A DNA stretch of 64,000 bases from Candidatus Poseidoniaceae archaeon (GCA_030747695.1 JASLKG010000001.1:62001-126000), one strand, 5' to 3'; positions 49,843 to 59,728 are shown, counted from the first letter of the stretch. Numbers and translations are program-made. The notes: a model not told the origin generated them from the sequence alone.

Positions 49843-50502
49843 TTAGTCTGAAATAGATTCTAGGATTTTCTTGACATCATCGCCCATTTCGCCTGAGTCC
49901 AATGCTTTTGCGAGTTTATTCTTTTTAGCTTTGGATAGTTTGACCTTATCTGCAGCATTCAAAATCATATCTTTTTCTTCATCAGTAACTTTGCCATCTG
50001 CAAGTGCAGATTTTAGAGCACCGGCTAATGCAATATTTACAGCATCTTCATCACTAATTCCAAGAGCTTTTTGAAGTGATTTGAGTTCAGAGAATTCTTC
50101 CTCAGTTAACACGCCATCAGCAAATGCAGCTTCATATTCTTGCATCAAAAAGTCAGCATATGCTTCTGAATTCAATAGTACATCACGGATTAGTCCATGG
50201 TTAATACTACCTTGTTGACCACTCATTTCTAATAGAACAATAGATTTTCGAACTTCTTTTATTGCCATATCTTTTATTCCATGTGCAGCCCATACTAAAC
50301 CAGCAACAGTGACACCAGCTGCAAACCATCGCATTACATCAGGATCTACTAAATCTCCAGGAGAGATTAATTGGAAAATACCAATTGCAGCCATCATAGA
50401 ACCACATATGACTTCAAACCAGTCATTCAAATCTGGTTCATCATTGAATACAGAAAGTCTCTCTTCGACTAATGTATCATCGTCCACTGCATCGCCGCTC
50501 AT
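49843..50502 (-). CDS. Membrane protein with TerB-like helical domain
   Basis: A 219-residue protein. Two membrane helices (VICGSMMAAIGIFQLIS and WFAAGVTVAGLVWAAHGI) precede a C-terminal helical domain with twin acidic motifs: EAAFADGVLTEEEFSELKSL and KSALADGKVTDEEKDMIL, which match the TerB/DUF533 fold. TerB-like domains bind metal or sense membrane stress in known members; here that is only inference. Start ATG 50502. It diverges from hel308 across 85 bp that contain a small inverted repeat (CGCTT-GAAT-AAGCG, 50538-50551). Confidence 0.7.
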   Translation of the reverse strand: MSGDAVDDDTLVEERLSVFNDEPDLNDWFEVICGSMMAAIGIFQLISPGDLVDPDVMRWFAAGVTVAGLVWAAHGIKDMAIKEVRKSIVLLEMSGQQGSINHGLIRDVLLNSEAYADFLMQEYEAAFADGVLTEEEFSELKSLQKALGISDEDAVNIALAGALKSALADGKVTDEEKDMILNAADKVKLSKAKKNKLAKALDSGEMGDDVKKILESISD

Positions 50503-50587
50503 GTTGCCTCACAGAAAGGTACACCCCTTGAGCATGTCGCTTGAATAAGCGCTGACCTTTTGGACTGTTGCCTCTCCACTTGATACC

Positions 50588-53101
50588 ATGGCTGGTGCTG
50601 AACGTCGACTCCGTGCGTTAGATTTACCAGTAAATGTTGTAGATTTTGTAGAGGATAAATGGGGCATTAAAGAGTTACATCCTCCTCAAGCAGACGCAAT
50701 GCCTTCAATAATATCTGGAAAGAATACAATGGTGTGCATTCCTACTGCCAGCGGTAAGAGTTTAGTTGCATTTTTGGGGATTGCAAGAAAATTATTGATA
50801 GATGAAATAGGTTCTAGAGCAATTTATATTGTTCCCCTAAAGGCCCTCGCCTCAGAAAAGAGAGATGAGTTGACGGAATTAGGTGATGCAATTGGGCTTA
50901 AAGTTGGTCTTGGAATTGGCGACTCACCTGGAGAATCTAGAAGGATAGATGATTGTGATATATTGGTATGTACTAGTGAAAAGTTGGATTCATTAATGCG
51001 TTCAAAACCAGATCTTATTAGTAAAGTCTCAATAATTGTTGCTGATGAATTTCATTTATTAAACGACTCACATAGAGGGCCTACGATGGAAATAAACCTC
51101 ACCAGATTACGCCATTTACGTCCAGATGCACAAATAATTACTCTTTCAGCAACTGTGGGAAATAGCCAGGATCTAGCGGATTGGCTAGATTCTGACTTAA
51201 TATTGTCAGAATGGAGGCCGGTGAGTCTTGAATATTCAACATTGGCTGAATTAAATTTAGAGCCTCGAGCGATTCAGAAAAATGAATTAACATCGGATAG
51301 CTCACTTCTTAATCCTCCTAGAACTCTTGATGGTCCAAAAAGTCATGCAGCATGGGCAGTGTTACAAGATTCATATTCAGAAAAAGGTCAAGTTTTGATT
51401 TTTGTTTCCACTAGGAGGTCAGCACAATCAGAAGCAACAAAGTTAGGGAAAAGGATGTTTAAGTTGTTATCAAAAGCTTCGCCTGAGGAAATTGATAAAC
51501 TGAATCAATTATCAGATAATCTTTCTAGAGTTTCGAATTCTTCTATGGGAGATTCCCTCTGTCAAGCAATAAAAGGTGGAGTTGCATTTCACCATGCAGG
51601 TTTACAATATCAACAGAGGAAAATTATTGAGCAGGCTTTCAAGGATGGATTAATTCACTGTCTATGTGCTACTCCTACACTAGCTTCAGGAGTTAATTTA
51701 CCAGCAAGAAGAGTGTTGGTAAGGGATCTGAAGAGATTTGATGATGGTATGAGTCGGTATCTTTCTGTAATGGAAGTTAGACAAATGCTAGGTAGAGCCG
51801 GACGTCCACGTTATGATACCAAGGGTGAAGCATGGCTATACTGCAAAGGATCAGACCGCCTTGATTTGGCAGATCAAATTTCTGAACGATATATTCACGG
51901 ACCTATTGAAGATATAAATTCCAAATTAGCATCAGAACCAGCTATGAGGTTTCATCTTCTTTCTTCAATAGCAACGGGTGGATTGATTACTAGGTCCTCA
52001 ATTGGTGATTTCTTCGATTCAACATTTCTAGGCAAAACACAAACATCTTCATATTTACAAGAGACAATCGATAGAATGTTACGATGGTTAGTTGATAAAA
52101 GATTTATTCGCAGAAAAATTGTTGGAGATGCCGAAAAAGAAACATGGGATGATGAAACGCCTGATTGGGTACAAGTTGCAAAGGCAACATCTGGGGTTGT
52201 AATGACATCTGGCCGGAAAAAAACTGAGCCCAGTGAAGTAACCTTTGGCTTTCATCGTGCTTCAGAAATTAGTTACACATATGAGGAATTATATGAGGCA
52301 AGTAATACTGAATATGAGTCAACACCAATGGGTGAAAGAATCTCACAATTGTACATAGACCCACTTTCTGCTGATGTGATGATTCAAGGCCTACGTAGGG
52401 CTGTGAGGCGTTTTGTGAGAAAAGATTTACCTGTAACAGAGTTTGGTTTGTGCCATTTGATTTCTGCTACACCGGACTTCATACCATTTTGGGCTAAATC
52501 ATCAGAACTAGCCTTTGGGAGTCCATTAAGACAAAAATCAGCATTAGTTGATGATGAATTGTTGATTGAATCACCAATTGATGAAAGGGCGCTTGGATTA
52601 GTAAAAAGCGCATGGTGTACTGAACTTTGGTACAATGAAATAGAATTGCGTGAAATTGAGAAACAAATCGGAGTAACTCCTGGAGACATCCATTCAAGAG
52701 TAGATTTGATGTCTTGGTTGTTACTTGCAGCTAGAGAAGTATTGTTACGCGATGATGTTTTTGCAGACGAACATTTGGTACATGTAGCAAATTTGGCAGC
52801 AATGATTGATGTAGTTAGATTGAGAGTAAGATCAGGATGTAAAGAAGATTTACTTCAATTGGTCCAAGTACGAAATATTGGAAGATCACGGGCAAGGGAA
52901 TTATCAAAAATGGGAATTAGGACTCCTGCTGATTTGTTAAAAATGACAAATAGAGACTTGGACAAATTAAAATCTAAACGAGGCTGGGGCCCCAAACTGG
53001 TTGAGAGAATTATGGAATCGGTTTCTAAGTTGAGTAATTCTAATCAAGATAAACCAAAACGTTCTGATGATGAACCATTAGAAGGCGAGCGCCAGCATTG
53101 A
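50588..53101 (+). CDS. hel308: ATP-dependent DNA helicase Hel308
   Basis: A Ski2-like superfamily 2 helicase that processes stalled replication forks. The 837-residue protein has motif I PTASGKS (52-58), motif II DEFH (153-156), motif III LSATVGN, motif V region ATPTLASGVNLPARRVL, motif VI QMLGRAGRPRYD and a C-terminal helix-hairpin-helix domain (QVRNIGRSRARELSKMGIRTPADLLK). A charged tail follows. Starting at ATG 50588, the order hel308 then cgi121 recalls archaeal genomes where the two are neighbours (memory, moderate). Confidence 0.93.
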   Translation: MAGAERRLRALDLPVNVVDFVEDKWGIKELHPPQADAMPSIISGKNTMVCIPTASGKSLVAFLGIARKLLIDEIGSRAIYIVPLKALASEKRDELTELGDAIGLKVGLGIGDSPGESRRIDDCDILVCTSEKLDSLMRSKPDLISKVSIIVADEFHLLNDSHRGPTMEINLTRLRHLRPDAQIITLSATVGNSQDLADWLDSDLILSEWRPVSLEYSTLAELNLEPRAIQKNELTSDSSLLNPPRTLDGPKSHAAWAVLQDSYSEKGQVLIFVSTRRSAQSEATKLGKRMFKLLSKASPEEIDKLNQLSDNLSRVSNSSMGDSLCQAIKGGVAFHHAGLQYQQRKIIEQAFKDGLIHCLCATPTLASGVNLPARRVLVRDLKRFDDGMSRYLSVMEVRQMLGRAGRPRYDTKGEAWLYCKGSDRLDLADQISERYIHGPIEDINSKLASEPAMRFHLLSSIATGGLITRSSIGDFFDSTFLGKTQTSSYLQETIDRMLRWLVDKRFIRRKIVGDAEKETWDDETPDWVQVAKATSGVVMTSGRKKTEPSEVTFGFHRASEISYTYEELYEASNTEYESTPMGERISQLYIDPLSADVMIQGLRRAVRRFVRKDLPVTEFGLCHLISATPDFIPFWAKSSELAFGSPLRQKSALVDDELLIESPIDERALGLVKSAWCTELWYNEIELREIEKQIGVTPGDIHSRVDLMSWLLLAAREVLLRDDVFADEHLVHVANLAAMIDVVRLRVRSGCKEDLLQLVQVRNIGRSRARELSKMGIRTPADLLKMTNRDLDKLKSKRGWGPKLVERIMESVSKLSNSNQDKPKRSDDEPLEGERQH

Positions 53102-53120
53102 AGTGTGATATCCTCTCCAG

Positions 53121-53612
53121 ATGGTTGTGAGCCAACCTCAATTTCCATGTGTCCGAGTGAAATTTCCTGAGGCATTGACGGATTCTAGATCAGTTGTAAT
53201 GCGATGGATTGATGTGCGAGAAGATGCATCATGGGTCCTGGTATGTGGTGACTCATTAGCAAGCGAAGTTCATGGATGGGTCGCATTAACAGTAATGAAT
53301 CGTAATCATAAGCGTGACAAAATGAAATCAAATTCTAGAGATGCTGAATTTATGAGATTAATTTCAGGTACACATCATGTTTCCGCAAGTTTCAAACGCG
53401 CCGGATTAATCAATGGAGATACTGAAGGTTGGATTATACACCTTGATGGAGATATGAATTCAGATTTCGATTCACATGTAGATAAAATGGGTTTTACTAA
53501 GATAGAAGTAAGGCCTTCAATTGAATTGTTTTCAGCAGAAAGAATGGGTATTGAAAATGGTTCTAGTGAGGATGTGGCAATTGGCCATATACATTTAGCG
53601 GATTTGAGATAA
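53121..53612 (+). CDS. KEOPS complex subunit Cgi121-like
   Basis: A 163-residue protein whose centre, AEFMRLISGTHHVSASFKRAGLINGDTEGWIIHL, resembles the Cgi121 (CGI-121) subunit of KEOPS: a residue cluster before a GTxxI/V helix and an AGxxxG turn. KEOPS makes the t6A modification of tRNA, and Cgi121 binds the tRNA 3' end. The N- and C-terminal parts are divergent, so this is a moderate call. It begins 19 nt after hel308. Confidence 0.7.
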   Translation: MVVSQPQFPCVRVKFPEALTDSRSVVMRWIDVREDASWVLVCGDSLASEVHGWVALTVMNRNHKRDKMKSNSRDAEFMRLISGTHHVSASFKRAGLINGDTEGWIIHLDGDMNSDFDSHVDKMGFTKIEVRPSIELFSAERMGIENGSSEDVAIGHIHLADLR

Positions 53613-53652
53613 TCCGGGAATAGTTGAAAGAGCACCTACGTAACCGCATAGC

Positions 53653-55095
53653 ATGGTCGTGGCTTCGCCGAGTATTTCTACTACTAATTTAGAGACCGGA
53701 AGGCTTCTCGATAAAGACAAAATAACCAAGTCATTGGATATTGCAACATCATTGGGAGCAGATTATGCAGAAATACGTTTAGTAAGTGAAACTACAAACA
53801 TAGCATCACTGAAAGATGGCCATCTTGAGAAGGCAATACCTGGTCAGGAAATAGGTGCAACTTTGAGGATATTGGCAGATGGTGCTTGGGGAGTACATTC
53901 GACAAGTGATATTTCATCAATAGTTTCTCAAATTGAACCAACATTAAGACTAGCCAAGGCAGTTGCAAACCGTAGGGTTAAGAATCAACTTAGAGTTGAA
54001 TTAGCCGATGTACCAATAATTCAAGATGAGATTCACTGGCTTGGGAAAAAGGATGTAAGAGATACAGATCTAGATACCAGAATAGAAATGATGACTGCAA
54101 TAGATTCAGAGGCTAGGGATGACTCAAAAATAGTTTCAACAATGACAGGTTGGAGTGATGAGCATATACATACTGAACTGCTTACAAGTGAGGGCATGGA
54201 TCGAGTATGGTCATTTCAACGATCCTTGATTAATGGAATGGTAACTGCAAGAGATGGCGATGGAGTCGTATCTTACAGAATGAGGCACGGCGGAGAAGGT
54301 GGATTAGAAATTATCGAGAAATGTGATTTGGGACAAATGGGTATTCAAGCCAGAGAGTCCGCATTGAGATTGCTTAATGCAGAAAGGGTACCTTCTGGGA
54401 AAATGCCATTAGTTGCTGATAGAGATTTAACAGGGGTGTATATCCATGAAGCACTAGGGCATCCTTGTGAAGCAGACCTTGTTCAGGCTGGTGATTCTTG
54501 TTTAGAAGGAAAATTAGGTCAAAAAATAGGTTCAGATATTTGTACAGTTGTAGATGATCCTACAATGAGGGGCGGATATGGATGCTATCCTATTGACGAT
54601 GAGGGTGTTGATACCAGGCCGAAAAATTTGATAATAAACGGAGTATTGAATGAGTATCTAAATCATCGTGAGACTGCTCAAAGGTTTGATTTGGAACCCA
54701 ACGGTGGAGCAAGAGCTCAAGATGGGCTCCATCATCCATTAGTTCGTATGTCGAATACAGTTATCCAAGGTGGAAATCACAAAGATTTGGATGAACTGAT
54801 TGAAGATATACAATTTGGAATTTATGCATGCGGAAGTCGTGGTGGCCAAGTTGATACTGGAAGAGGTTCATTTCAATTTGCTGCTCAGGAGGCATGGTTG
54901 ATTGAAAATGGAAATTTAACAAGACCAGTAAAAGATGTTAGTATTTCTGGAATGACTTTACAGATTCTCAAAGATGTTGATGGACTAACACGTGATGCTA
55001 AACTAGGTTCACCTGGATTTTGTGGCAAAGGTCAGACTGTACCTGTTGGAGACGGTGGGCCATTGATGAGAATAAAGACAGCTTTGGTGGGATGA
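53653..55095 (+). CDS. tldD: Metalloprotease TldD
   Basis: The catalytic subunit of the TldD-TldE protease, which in bacteria degrades or matures small unfolded peptides. The 480-residue protein has the zinc site HEALGHPCEAD (from residue 265), with downstream GGYGCYPIDDEG and GCCxR-free but matching YLNHRETAQRFDLEPNGGARAQDG. TldE follows with an ATGA overlap at 55092-55095, so the pair is translated together. Start ATG 53653. Confidence 0.92.
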   Translation: MVVASPSISTTNLETGRLLDKDKITKSLDIATSLGADYAEIRLVSETTNIASLKDGHLEKAIPGQEIGATLRILADGAWGVHSTSDISSIVSQIEPTLRLAKAVANRRVKNQLRVELADVPIIQDEIHWLGKKDVRDTDLDTRIEMMTAIDSEARDDSKIVSTMTGWSDEHIHTELLTSEGMDRVWSFQRSLINGMVTARDGDGVVSYRMRHGGEGGLEIIEKCDLGQMGIQARESALRLLNAERVPSGKMPLVADRDLTGVYIHEALGHPCEADLVQAGDSCLEGKLGQKIGSDICTVVDDPTMRGGYGCYPIDDEGVDTRPKNLIINGVLNEYLNHRETAQRFDLEPNGGARAQDGLHHPLVRMSNTVIQGGNHKDLDELIEDIQFGIYACGSRGGQVDTGRGSFQFAAQEAWLIENGNLTRPVKDVSISGMTLQILKDVDGLTRDAKLGSPGFCGKGQTVPVGDGGPLMRIKTALVG

Positions 55096-56498
55096 CCATG
55101 ATTCCTGATGATGCAGTTGAAAGACTACTAGATTCCGCACAAAAAATCGGAAATAGTTGTGAAACTTTAGGAATCGAACAATGGGAAGTGTTTGCTACAC
55201 AAGGATATGGACATTCTCTCGATTTCGAAGCTGGAAAGATTTCGATGGCATCAGGCGGAGGAGATGGTGGTTTCGGCCTTCGTGTAGTTGAAGAGGGGAG
55301 GTATGGTTATGCCCACCTCGTGGATCCATCAGGAGCAGATAGAGCTGTGCATGAAGCAATTAGTATTGCAAGAAAATCTCCTGCAATCTCTGGGTTTGAA
55401 TTACCAGCTAATCAAGAAACAAGTAAGGTAGGCGGTATGCTTGACAAACAAATCTTGAATCTTGGACCTGAGGATTTACTAGAACAAGGAGACATAGTGC
55501 TCGAAAAAGTTGTGGAATTAGATAAACGTGCAATTGCAGTAGGAGGTGGAATTGGGATTGGTGCGTCTGCAGGCGCAATTGTTACGAGTAGTGGAATTGA
55601 AGATGGCGGGATACAAACTTCTCATGGAATTGGAATTCATGTTTCGATTGATGAAGATGACGAACTTACATCCTCATATGAGGGTGATTCGTCTCGTAAA
55701 TTGATTAAAGATATTACCAAGTCAGTTGAAAAAGCAGTTCATTGGTCACAAGTGACTAGGAATAAGATACCAGGCGGTGAGACTTCAGATTGTCCTGTTT
55801 TGCTGACTTCAGATGCTTTTTCACCCCTTTTCTCAATGGTGGCGCCACCAGCATTGTCTGGAGAAAGAATGGCGCGCAACGAGTCCTTTTGGTCAGGAAA
55901 AATGGGTGAGATTGTGATTGCAGATCACCTTTCTCTGAAAAATGATGGACGAATGGAAGGAGGTTCTTCCTCTGGTTCGAGAGACGGTGAGGGCATTCCT
56001 ACTCAAACTAGAAATTTAGTAGAAAACGGACGTTTGTTAGGAGAAAATTGGTCTACTAGGGATGCAGCAAAAATGGTTGCAGAGGGCCGTGTAGATAAAG
56101 CAAAGAGCACAGGATCAGCTAGTCGTTCAGGCCACACATCACCTCCTATTTGTGGATGCTCAGATTTGAGCTTACTTTCTAGAAATAATCAACATAGTCG
56201 TGATAGATTGATTGAAGAAATGAATGATGGTTACATAATTCATAGCGTAATGGGCGCCCATACAGCTAATCCTACTAGTGGTGATTTTTCTGTTACGACG
56301 TCTACAATCTTGCGTGTCGAGTCAGGTGAATTAGTTGGTGCATTATCACAGGCAGGATTTTCTGGAAATATGGCAAAAGCATTAGCAGGTCGAGTCGTTC
56401 TTGGTAATACAATTTCAAAAAAGGGATCTTATACCTCAGGGACCATGCATGTGCCTGATGTATTGATGTTTGATGAACTTCGTGTAAATCCTGCTTAA
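55092..56498 (+). CDS. tldE: TldE/PmbA subunit
   Basis: The metal-free partner of TldD. The 468-residue protein shares the family pattern but has no HExxxH: EQWEVFATQGYGHSLDF early, SGGGDGGFGLRVV, and a C-terminal MGAHTANPTSGDFSV as in PmbA/TldE. ATG 55092 overlaps the tldD stop; ATG 55098 is also possible. The frame opens earlier at 55020, but that would overlap tldD by 76 bp. It is the last gene of a run that starts with hel308. Confidence 0.9.
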   Translation: MTMIPDDAVERLLDSAQKIGNSCETLGIEQWEVFATQGYGHSLDFEAGKISMASGGGDGGFGLRVVEEGRYGYAHLVDPSGADRAVHEAISIARKSPAISGFELPANQETSKVGGMLDKQILNLGPEDLLEQGDIVLEKVVELDKRAIAVGGGIGIGASAGAIVTSSGIEDGGIQTSHGIGIHVSIDEDDELTSSYEGDSSRKLIKDITKSVEKAVHWSQVTRNKIPGGETSDCPVLLTSDAFSPLFSMVAPPALSGERMARNESFWSGKMGEIVIADHLSLKNDGRMEGGSSSGSRDGEGIPTQTRNLVENGRLLGENWSTRDAAKMVAEGRVDKAKSTGSASRSGHTSPPICGCSDLSLLSRNNQHSRDRLIEEMNDGYIIHSVMGAHTANPTSGDFSVTTSTILRVESGELVGALSQAGFSGNMAKALAGRVVLGNTISKKGSYTSGTMHVPDVLMFDELRVNPA

Positions 56499-56553
56499 TC
56501 GAACAAAAAGGGATCAATATTTAGCCGGTGAGTTCAAAGACTGCCGCCAAAAA

Positions 56554-56578
56554 CCTCTTGCTCCACGGAGGTGAGAGG
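56554..56578 (+). other. Structured leader element upstream of the RPA gene
   Basis: CCTCT (56554-56558) pairs with AGAGG (56574-56578) around an inner CTCC-AC-GGAG stem. A second perfect hairpin, ACCCGTC-CTAT-GACGGGT, lies at 56618-56635. The 160-bp gap before the RPA operon is otherwise empty and is more GC-rich than neighbouring gaps, so a structured leader RNA that controls RPA expression is plausible. Confidence 0.4.
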
Positions 56579-56617
56579 GAGTGTCAATACTGAACCAAAC
56601 CGCACGAGAGCCCGACC

Positions 56618-56635
56618 ACCCGTCCTATGACGGGT
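56618..56635 (+). promoter_or_regulatory. 7-bp hairpin in the RPA leader
   Basis: ACCCGTC and GACGGGT pair perfectly around CTAT. It ends 34 nt before the preferred TTG start at 56670. Confidence 0.5.
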
Positions 56636-56669
56636 TAGATAAAGAAAACAACCTGTCGAGGTGGAAACC

Positions 56670-58370
56670 TTGACTGCTGAATATGAAATGCATGTTCAGG
56701 AAGTAATCAAACAAGTTCCTGAAGCAGACCCAATAAAAGTCGCCGAAGCTTTTGCGCGTTATGAGACGGATTTCCTTATTCCACCAGCAGATGCAATGAG
56801 ATCAGTCCTGAGACGTTTCCAAGGCGAAACTGGAATAAAATCAGATTCACCAAAGACGAATGAATCAAAACAAAAACAACTTCAACCTGTAAAAAAGGTA
56901 GAAAAATTGTCGGAATTATCTGGCGATGATAAGAATGTCGAGATTCAAGTAGAAGTTATTACACACAATCCTAGTAAAACAATGGTTAGAGGTGAAGAAA
57001 AAGTTGTACCTTACGGTTTGCTTGAAGATCAGCCATGGTCTAATGGATCCGATAGGACACGCTGGCAGTACAAAGATTGGGGAAATAGCCCCAATTTGAA
57101 TCCTGGATCAATAGTAAGACTTGAGGGTGCTTCAGTTAATGAGTATCAAGGAAGGATGAGTCTAAACATAAACCAATCTACTAGAATTGTAGTGATAGAG
57201 GAAGGCGAAAGAACAGTAAATACCCCAGGAGAACCGGTTGAAATTAATCAAATTAAATCAGATGGCACTGTTACAGTGGTCGGACGGTTGTTAGCTAGTA
57301 GGAATGATGTCATACATCGTAAAGATGGTAGTGGAACAATTGATGTTGTAAGGGGGCGGATAGCTGATGATTCTGGTGCAATTGGTTTCCTTTCGTGGGA
57401 ACCATTTGAACATGAGGTGGGTTCCTTATTAAAAATTGAAAATGCTAACATTAGAACCTTTAGAAATACTCCTGAGATAAATATAGGAACAGGAACTAGA
57501 ATCGAAATTTATCATGATACTAATTTTTCAAGCACCGATGAATTGTCAGCACAAGCAGTATCAAAAATAGAAGATCTGAAAGATGGCTCAAGAGATGTAG
57601 AAATCATCGTTGAAGTACAAAAGATGACAAAGAGAGTATTTACGAATAAAGATGGAGATGAACAATCAGTTTGGTCATGCGAAATTGCAGATCCAACTGG
57701 TAGGTGCCGTTCTACTATGTGGTCTGAACCTCCAAATGATTTTGATAAATTACCAATCGTGATAAGGTTGAATTCTGTTAGGGTAAGAGCATGGCAAGGA
57801 ATTCCTGATATCACAATCGACGACTCATCTCAAATTGAAATATTAGCCGCAGCACCTTGGGGAGATGAAATTGATTTAGAAAATAATCTAGTTGAAGTAG
57901 AATTGTTCAAATTAGCAGAAGGACCTAGCAGGGTTGGAGTTGTTACCTCGGGAAATATTGTGTCGGTGAGGGAAGATTGTGGTCTCATCAAAAGATGTAC
58001 TGAATGTCGAAGAGTCTTACGAGATGGCGAATGTGCTACACATGGCGAACAAGAAGGCGATACAGATGTTAGATTACGACTCGTCATAGATGATGGCATA
58101 GGTACGATGTCGTTGTTAGTAAATAAAGAGGCTTCATGTACACTCCTAGATATGTCTCAATCTGATATGAGTGACACATGTGAAGAAAATGGACAAATGT
58201 CCTTTGTACAAGAAATTAGAGAAAAACTCCTCGGAAGAAAAGTTGTTGCAAGTGGTCGTTCAATAATAGATGAACAGGGAGGAATGATTTTGTCAGATTC
58301 CGTAAAAATTGTTGAGATTGATTCTGCTTTGGAAGCTACCGAACTGAGAGCAAAATGGGAGGTGGCCTGA
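56670..58370 (+). CDS. rpa: Replication protein A large subunit (multi-OB-fold, zinc finger)
   Basis: Archaeal single-stranded DNA binding protein. The 566-residue protein has an N-terminal helical part (VIKQVPEADPIKVAEAFARYETDF), then several OB folds (VEIQVEVITHNPSKTMVRGEE, GTVTVVGRLLASRNDVIHRKDGSG, RDVEIIVEVQKMTKRVF). A C-terminal zinc finger follows: C443, C446, C455, H458. The frame opens with GTG 56661, but GAGGTGG lies 5 nt before TTG 56670, which is preferred. First gene of the run to 62282. Confidence 0.88.
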   Translation: MTAEYEMHVQEVIKQVPEADPIKVAEAFARYETDFLIPPADAMRSVLRRFQGETGIKSDSPKTNESKQKQLQPVKKVEKLSELSGDDKNVEIQVEVITHNPSKTMVRGEEKVVPYGLLEDQPWSNGSDRTRWQYKDWGNSPNLNPGSIVRLEGASVNEYQGRMSLNINQSTRIVVIEEGERTVNTPGEPVEINQIKSDGTVTVVGRLLASRNDVIHRKDGSGTIDVVRGRIADDSGAIGFLSWEPFEHEVGSLLKIENANIRTFRNTPEINIGTGTRIEIYHDTNFSSTDELSAQAVSKIEDLKDGSRDVEIIVEVQKMTKRVFTNKDGDEQSVWSCEIADPTGRCRSTMWSEPPNDFDKLPIVIRLNSVRVRAWQGIPDITIDDSSQIEILAAAPWGDEIDLENNLVEVELFKLAEGPSRVGVVTSGNIVSVREDCGLIKRCTECRRVLRDGECATHGEQEGDTDVRLRLVIDDGIGTMSLLVNKEASCTLLDMSQSDMSDTCEENGQMSFVQEIREKLLGRKVVASGRSIIDEQGGMILSDSVKIVEIDSALEATELRAKWEVA

Positions 58371-59303
58371 TTGCAATCATCTAGAAGGGCTAAAAGGCAA
58401 CCAGCATGGCATATGCTTGCCTCAGAATTCGGAGATTCTACTCTACATCAACAAGGGTCAGGTGAATTCGACCCACTCTTCATCGTTACTAAGTTGGGCG
58501 CTAAAGTAAACAGATTATTGGTAGCAGGGATGATTGAAAGTTTAGAACCTAGAGAAACTCAAAGCGGTTCAACACTTTGGCAAGGCCGACTTAGGGATCC
58601 TTCGGGAATTAATTTTTTCTCGGTTGGCGACTATGCTTCAGAATCCATGCGTGAATTGACTTTACAACTTTCTTCAAGGTTAGAAGACGGAGAAAATATA
58701 ATGTTAATGATGACAGCAAAGGCAAGGTTCTTCCAAAACGAAGAAGGTTCTATATTTACCAGTTTGAGGCCTGAAGAAGCATGTGTAATCAGTAGATCTA
58801 CCTACAGAATGTGGCTTGTAGAAGCAGCAAAAGGTATGTTGAATCGAATCGATGCATTGGAGAATTCCCATTCTTTAGATAATAATGAAAAATCGTTCAC
58901 AGAAGGAGGAATTCCATCAAATTTGATTGAAGGGTTATTACTTGCTACCCCACATTATGGTGAAATTGACCTTGAAACATATAGGTTGAATATTATGCAA
59001 ACATTAGATATCGCTGAAGACAAATTACCAACACAAATAAACTTGCCAAACAAAGATTTGAACCAAGAAACCTTGACATCAAAGACTGATGAAGAAGAAT
59101 CGGATGACGCCGATCTTAAGAGTTTGATATTGGATTTCATCGATCGCTTGGATAAGGGTGAAGGTGTTGATTTTGATACATTGTTATCTAACGCTGCCGC
59201 AAGAGGTCATGATAGAGATTTGGCTGAAGCTGCCCTTGATGAATTATCAGAAGAAGGTAGTGTACATGAGCCTCGCTTTGGATGGTTCAAGAAGTCCGAG
59301 TAA
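58371..59303 (+). CDS. RPA-associated protein (COG3390-like)
   Basis: A 310-residue partner of RPA, as in euryarchaeal rpa operons. The N-terminal OB fold contains RRAKRQPAWHMLASEF, LFIVTKLGAKVNRLLVAGMIESLEPRE and SVGDYASESMRE. The C-terminal part has helices with KSLILDFIDRLDKGEGVDFDTLLSNAAARGHDRDLAEAALDELSEEG, a winged-helix-like end. It starts at TTG 58371 directly after the rpa stop, with GGAGGTG upstream. Confidence 0.82.
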   Translation: MQSSRRAKRQPAWHMLASEFGDSTLHQQGSGEFDPLFIVTKLGAKVNRLLVAGMIESLEPRETQSGSTLWQGRLRDPSGINFFSVGDYASESMRELTLQLSSRLEDGENIMLMMTAKARFFQNEEGSIFTSLRPEEACVISRSTYRMWLVEAAKGMLNRIDALENSHSLDNNEKSFTEGGIPSNLIEGLLLATPHYGEIDLETYRLNIMQTLDIAEDKLPTQINLPNKDLNQETLTSKTDEEESDDADLKSLILDFIDRLDKGEGVDFDTLLSNAAARGHDRDLAEAALDELSEEGSVHEPRFGWFKKSE

Positions 59304-59313
59304 CTAGTTTAAC

Positions 59314-59718
59314 TTGCAACAGGTTCAAGACTTGCTCGCGTCCTCGTCTATGTACGGTGAGGTTATGGTAGGACATGATTTTTTTATTCGGCCGGCATCT
59401 GGAACTACTAGTTCAGATTGGGTTAGACTTTCTAATGCAGATATTAATGTATCAATAACAAGGAGAGTTACTAGGACTGTTTTGCACGGTGGAGAAGGTG
59501 ATGATTTAGTTGATGAAGGTGCTGAGTCGGCTGTTTATGTTGTCAAAGGCGAGATGGAACTTGAGGACTATAAGAAAGTCCTCAAGATGTTTAGGTCTGG
59601 ACAACCATACATCCATGACCCCTTTGAAGAAAGAGATGTGAAAACAGTATTTAGTCGCCTAGAATACGATGGATCTGAGAATTTGTATGAATTTGAATTC
59701 ATTGAAGATATAAGATGA
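59314..59718 (+). CDS. Small conserved-looking protein of the RPA-pilus run, unknown
   Basis: At most 134 residues; the start could be TTG 59314, ATG 59350 or ATG 59365 (GGTGAGG 2 nt before the last). It is mainly beta-rich and acidic, with SDWVRLSNADINVSITRRVTR early and AVYVVKGEMELEDYKKVLKMFRSGQPYIHDPFEE followed by FEFIEDIR late. The late part, with a strand-turn, a dimension-setting HDP and a FEFIE end, is reminiscent of phage tail/baseplate hub proteins. That is fold-level pattern recognition only. It lies 10 bp after the RPA partner and 10 bp before the first T2SF gene. Confidence 0.55.
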   Translation: MQQVQDLLASSSMYGEVMVGHDFFIRPASGTTSSDWVRLSNADINVSITRRVTRTVLHGGEGDDLVDEGAESAVYVVKGEMELEDYKKVLKMFRSGQPYIHDPFEERDVKTVFSRLEYDGSENLYEFEFIEDIR

Positions 59719-59728
59719 GGTGTAAATA

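Noticed and set aside
55020-55091. Longer N-terminus for TldE
   Set aside because: It would overlap tldD by 76 bp; the extra residues (MWQRSDCTCWRRW) are a frame-shifted copy of tldD sequence and not TldE-like.
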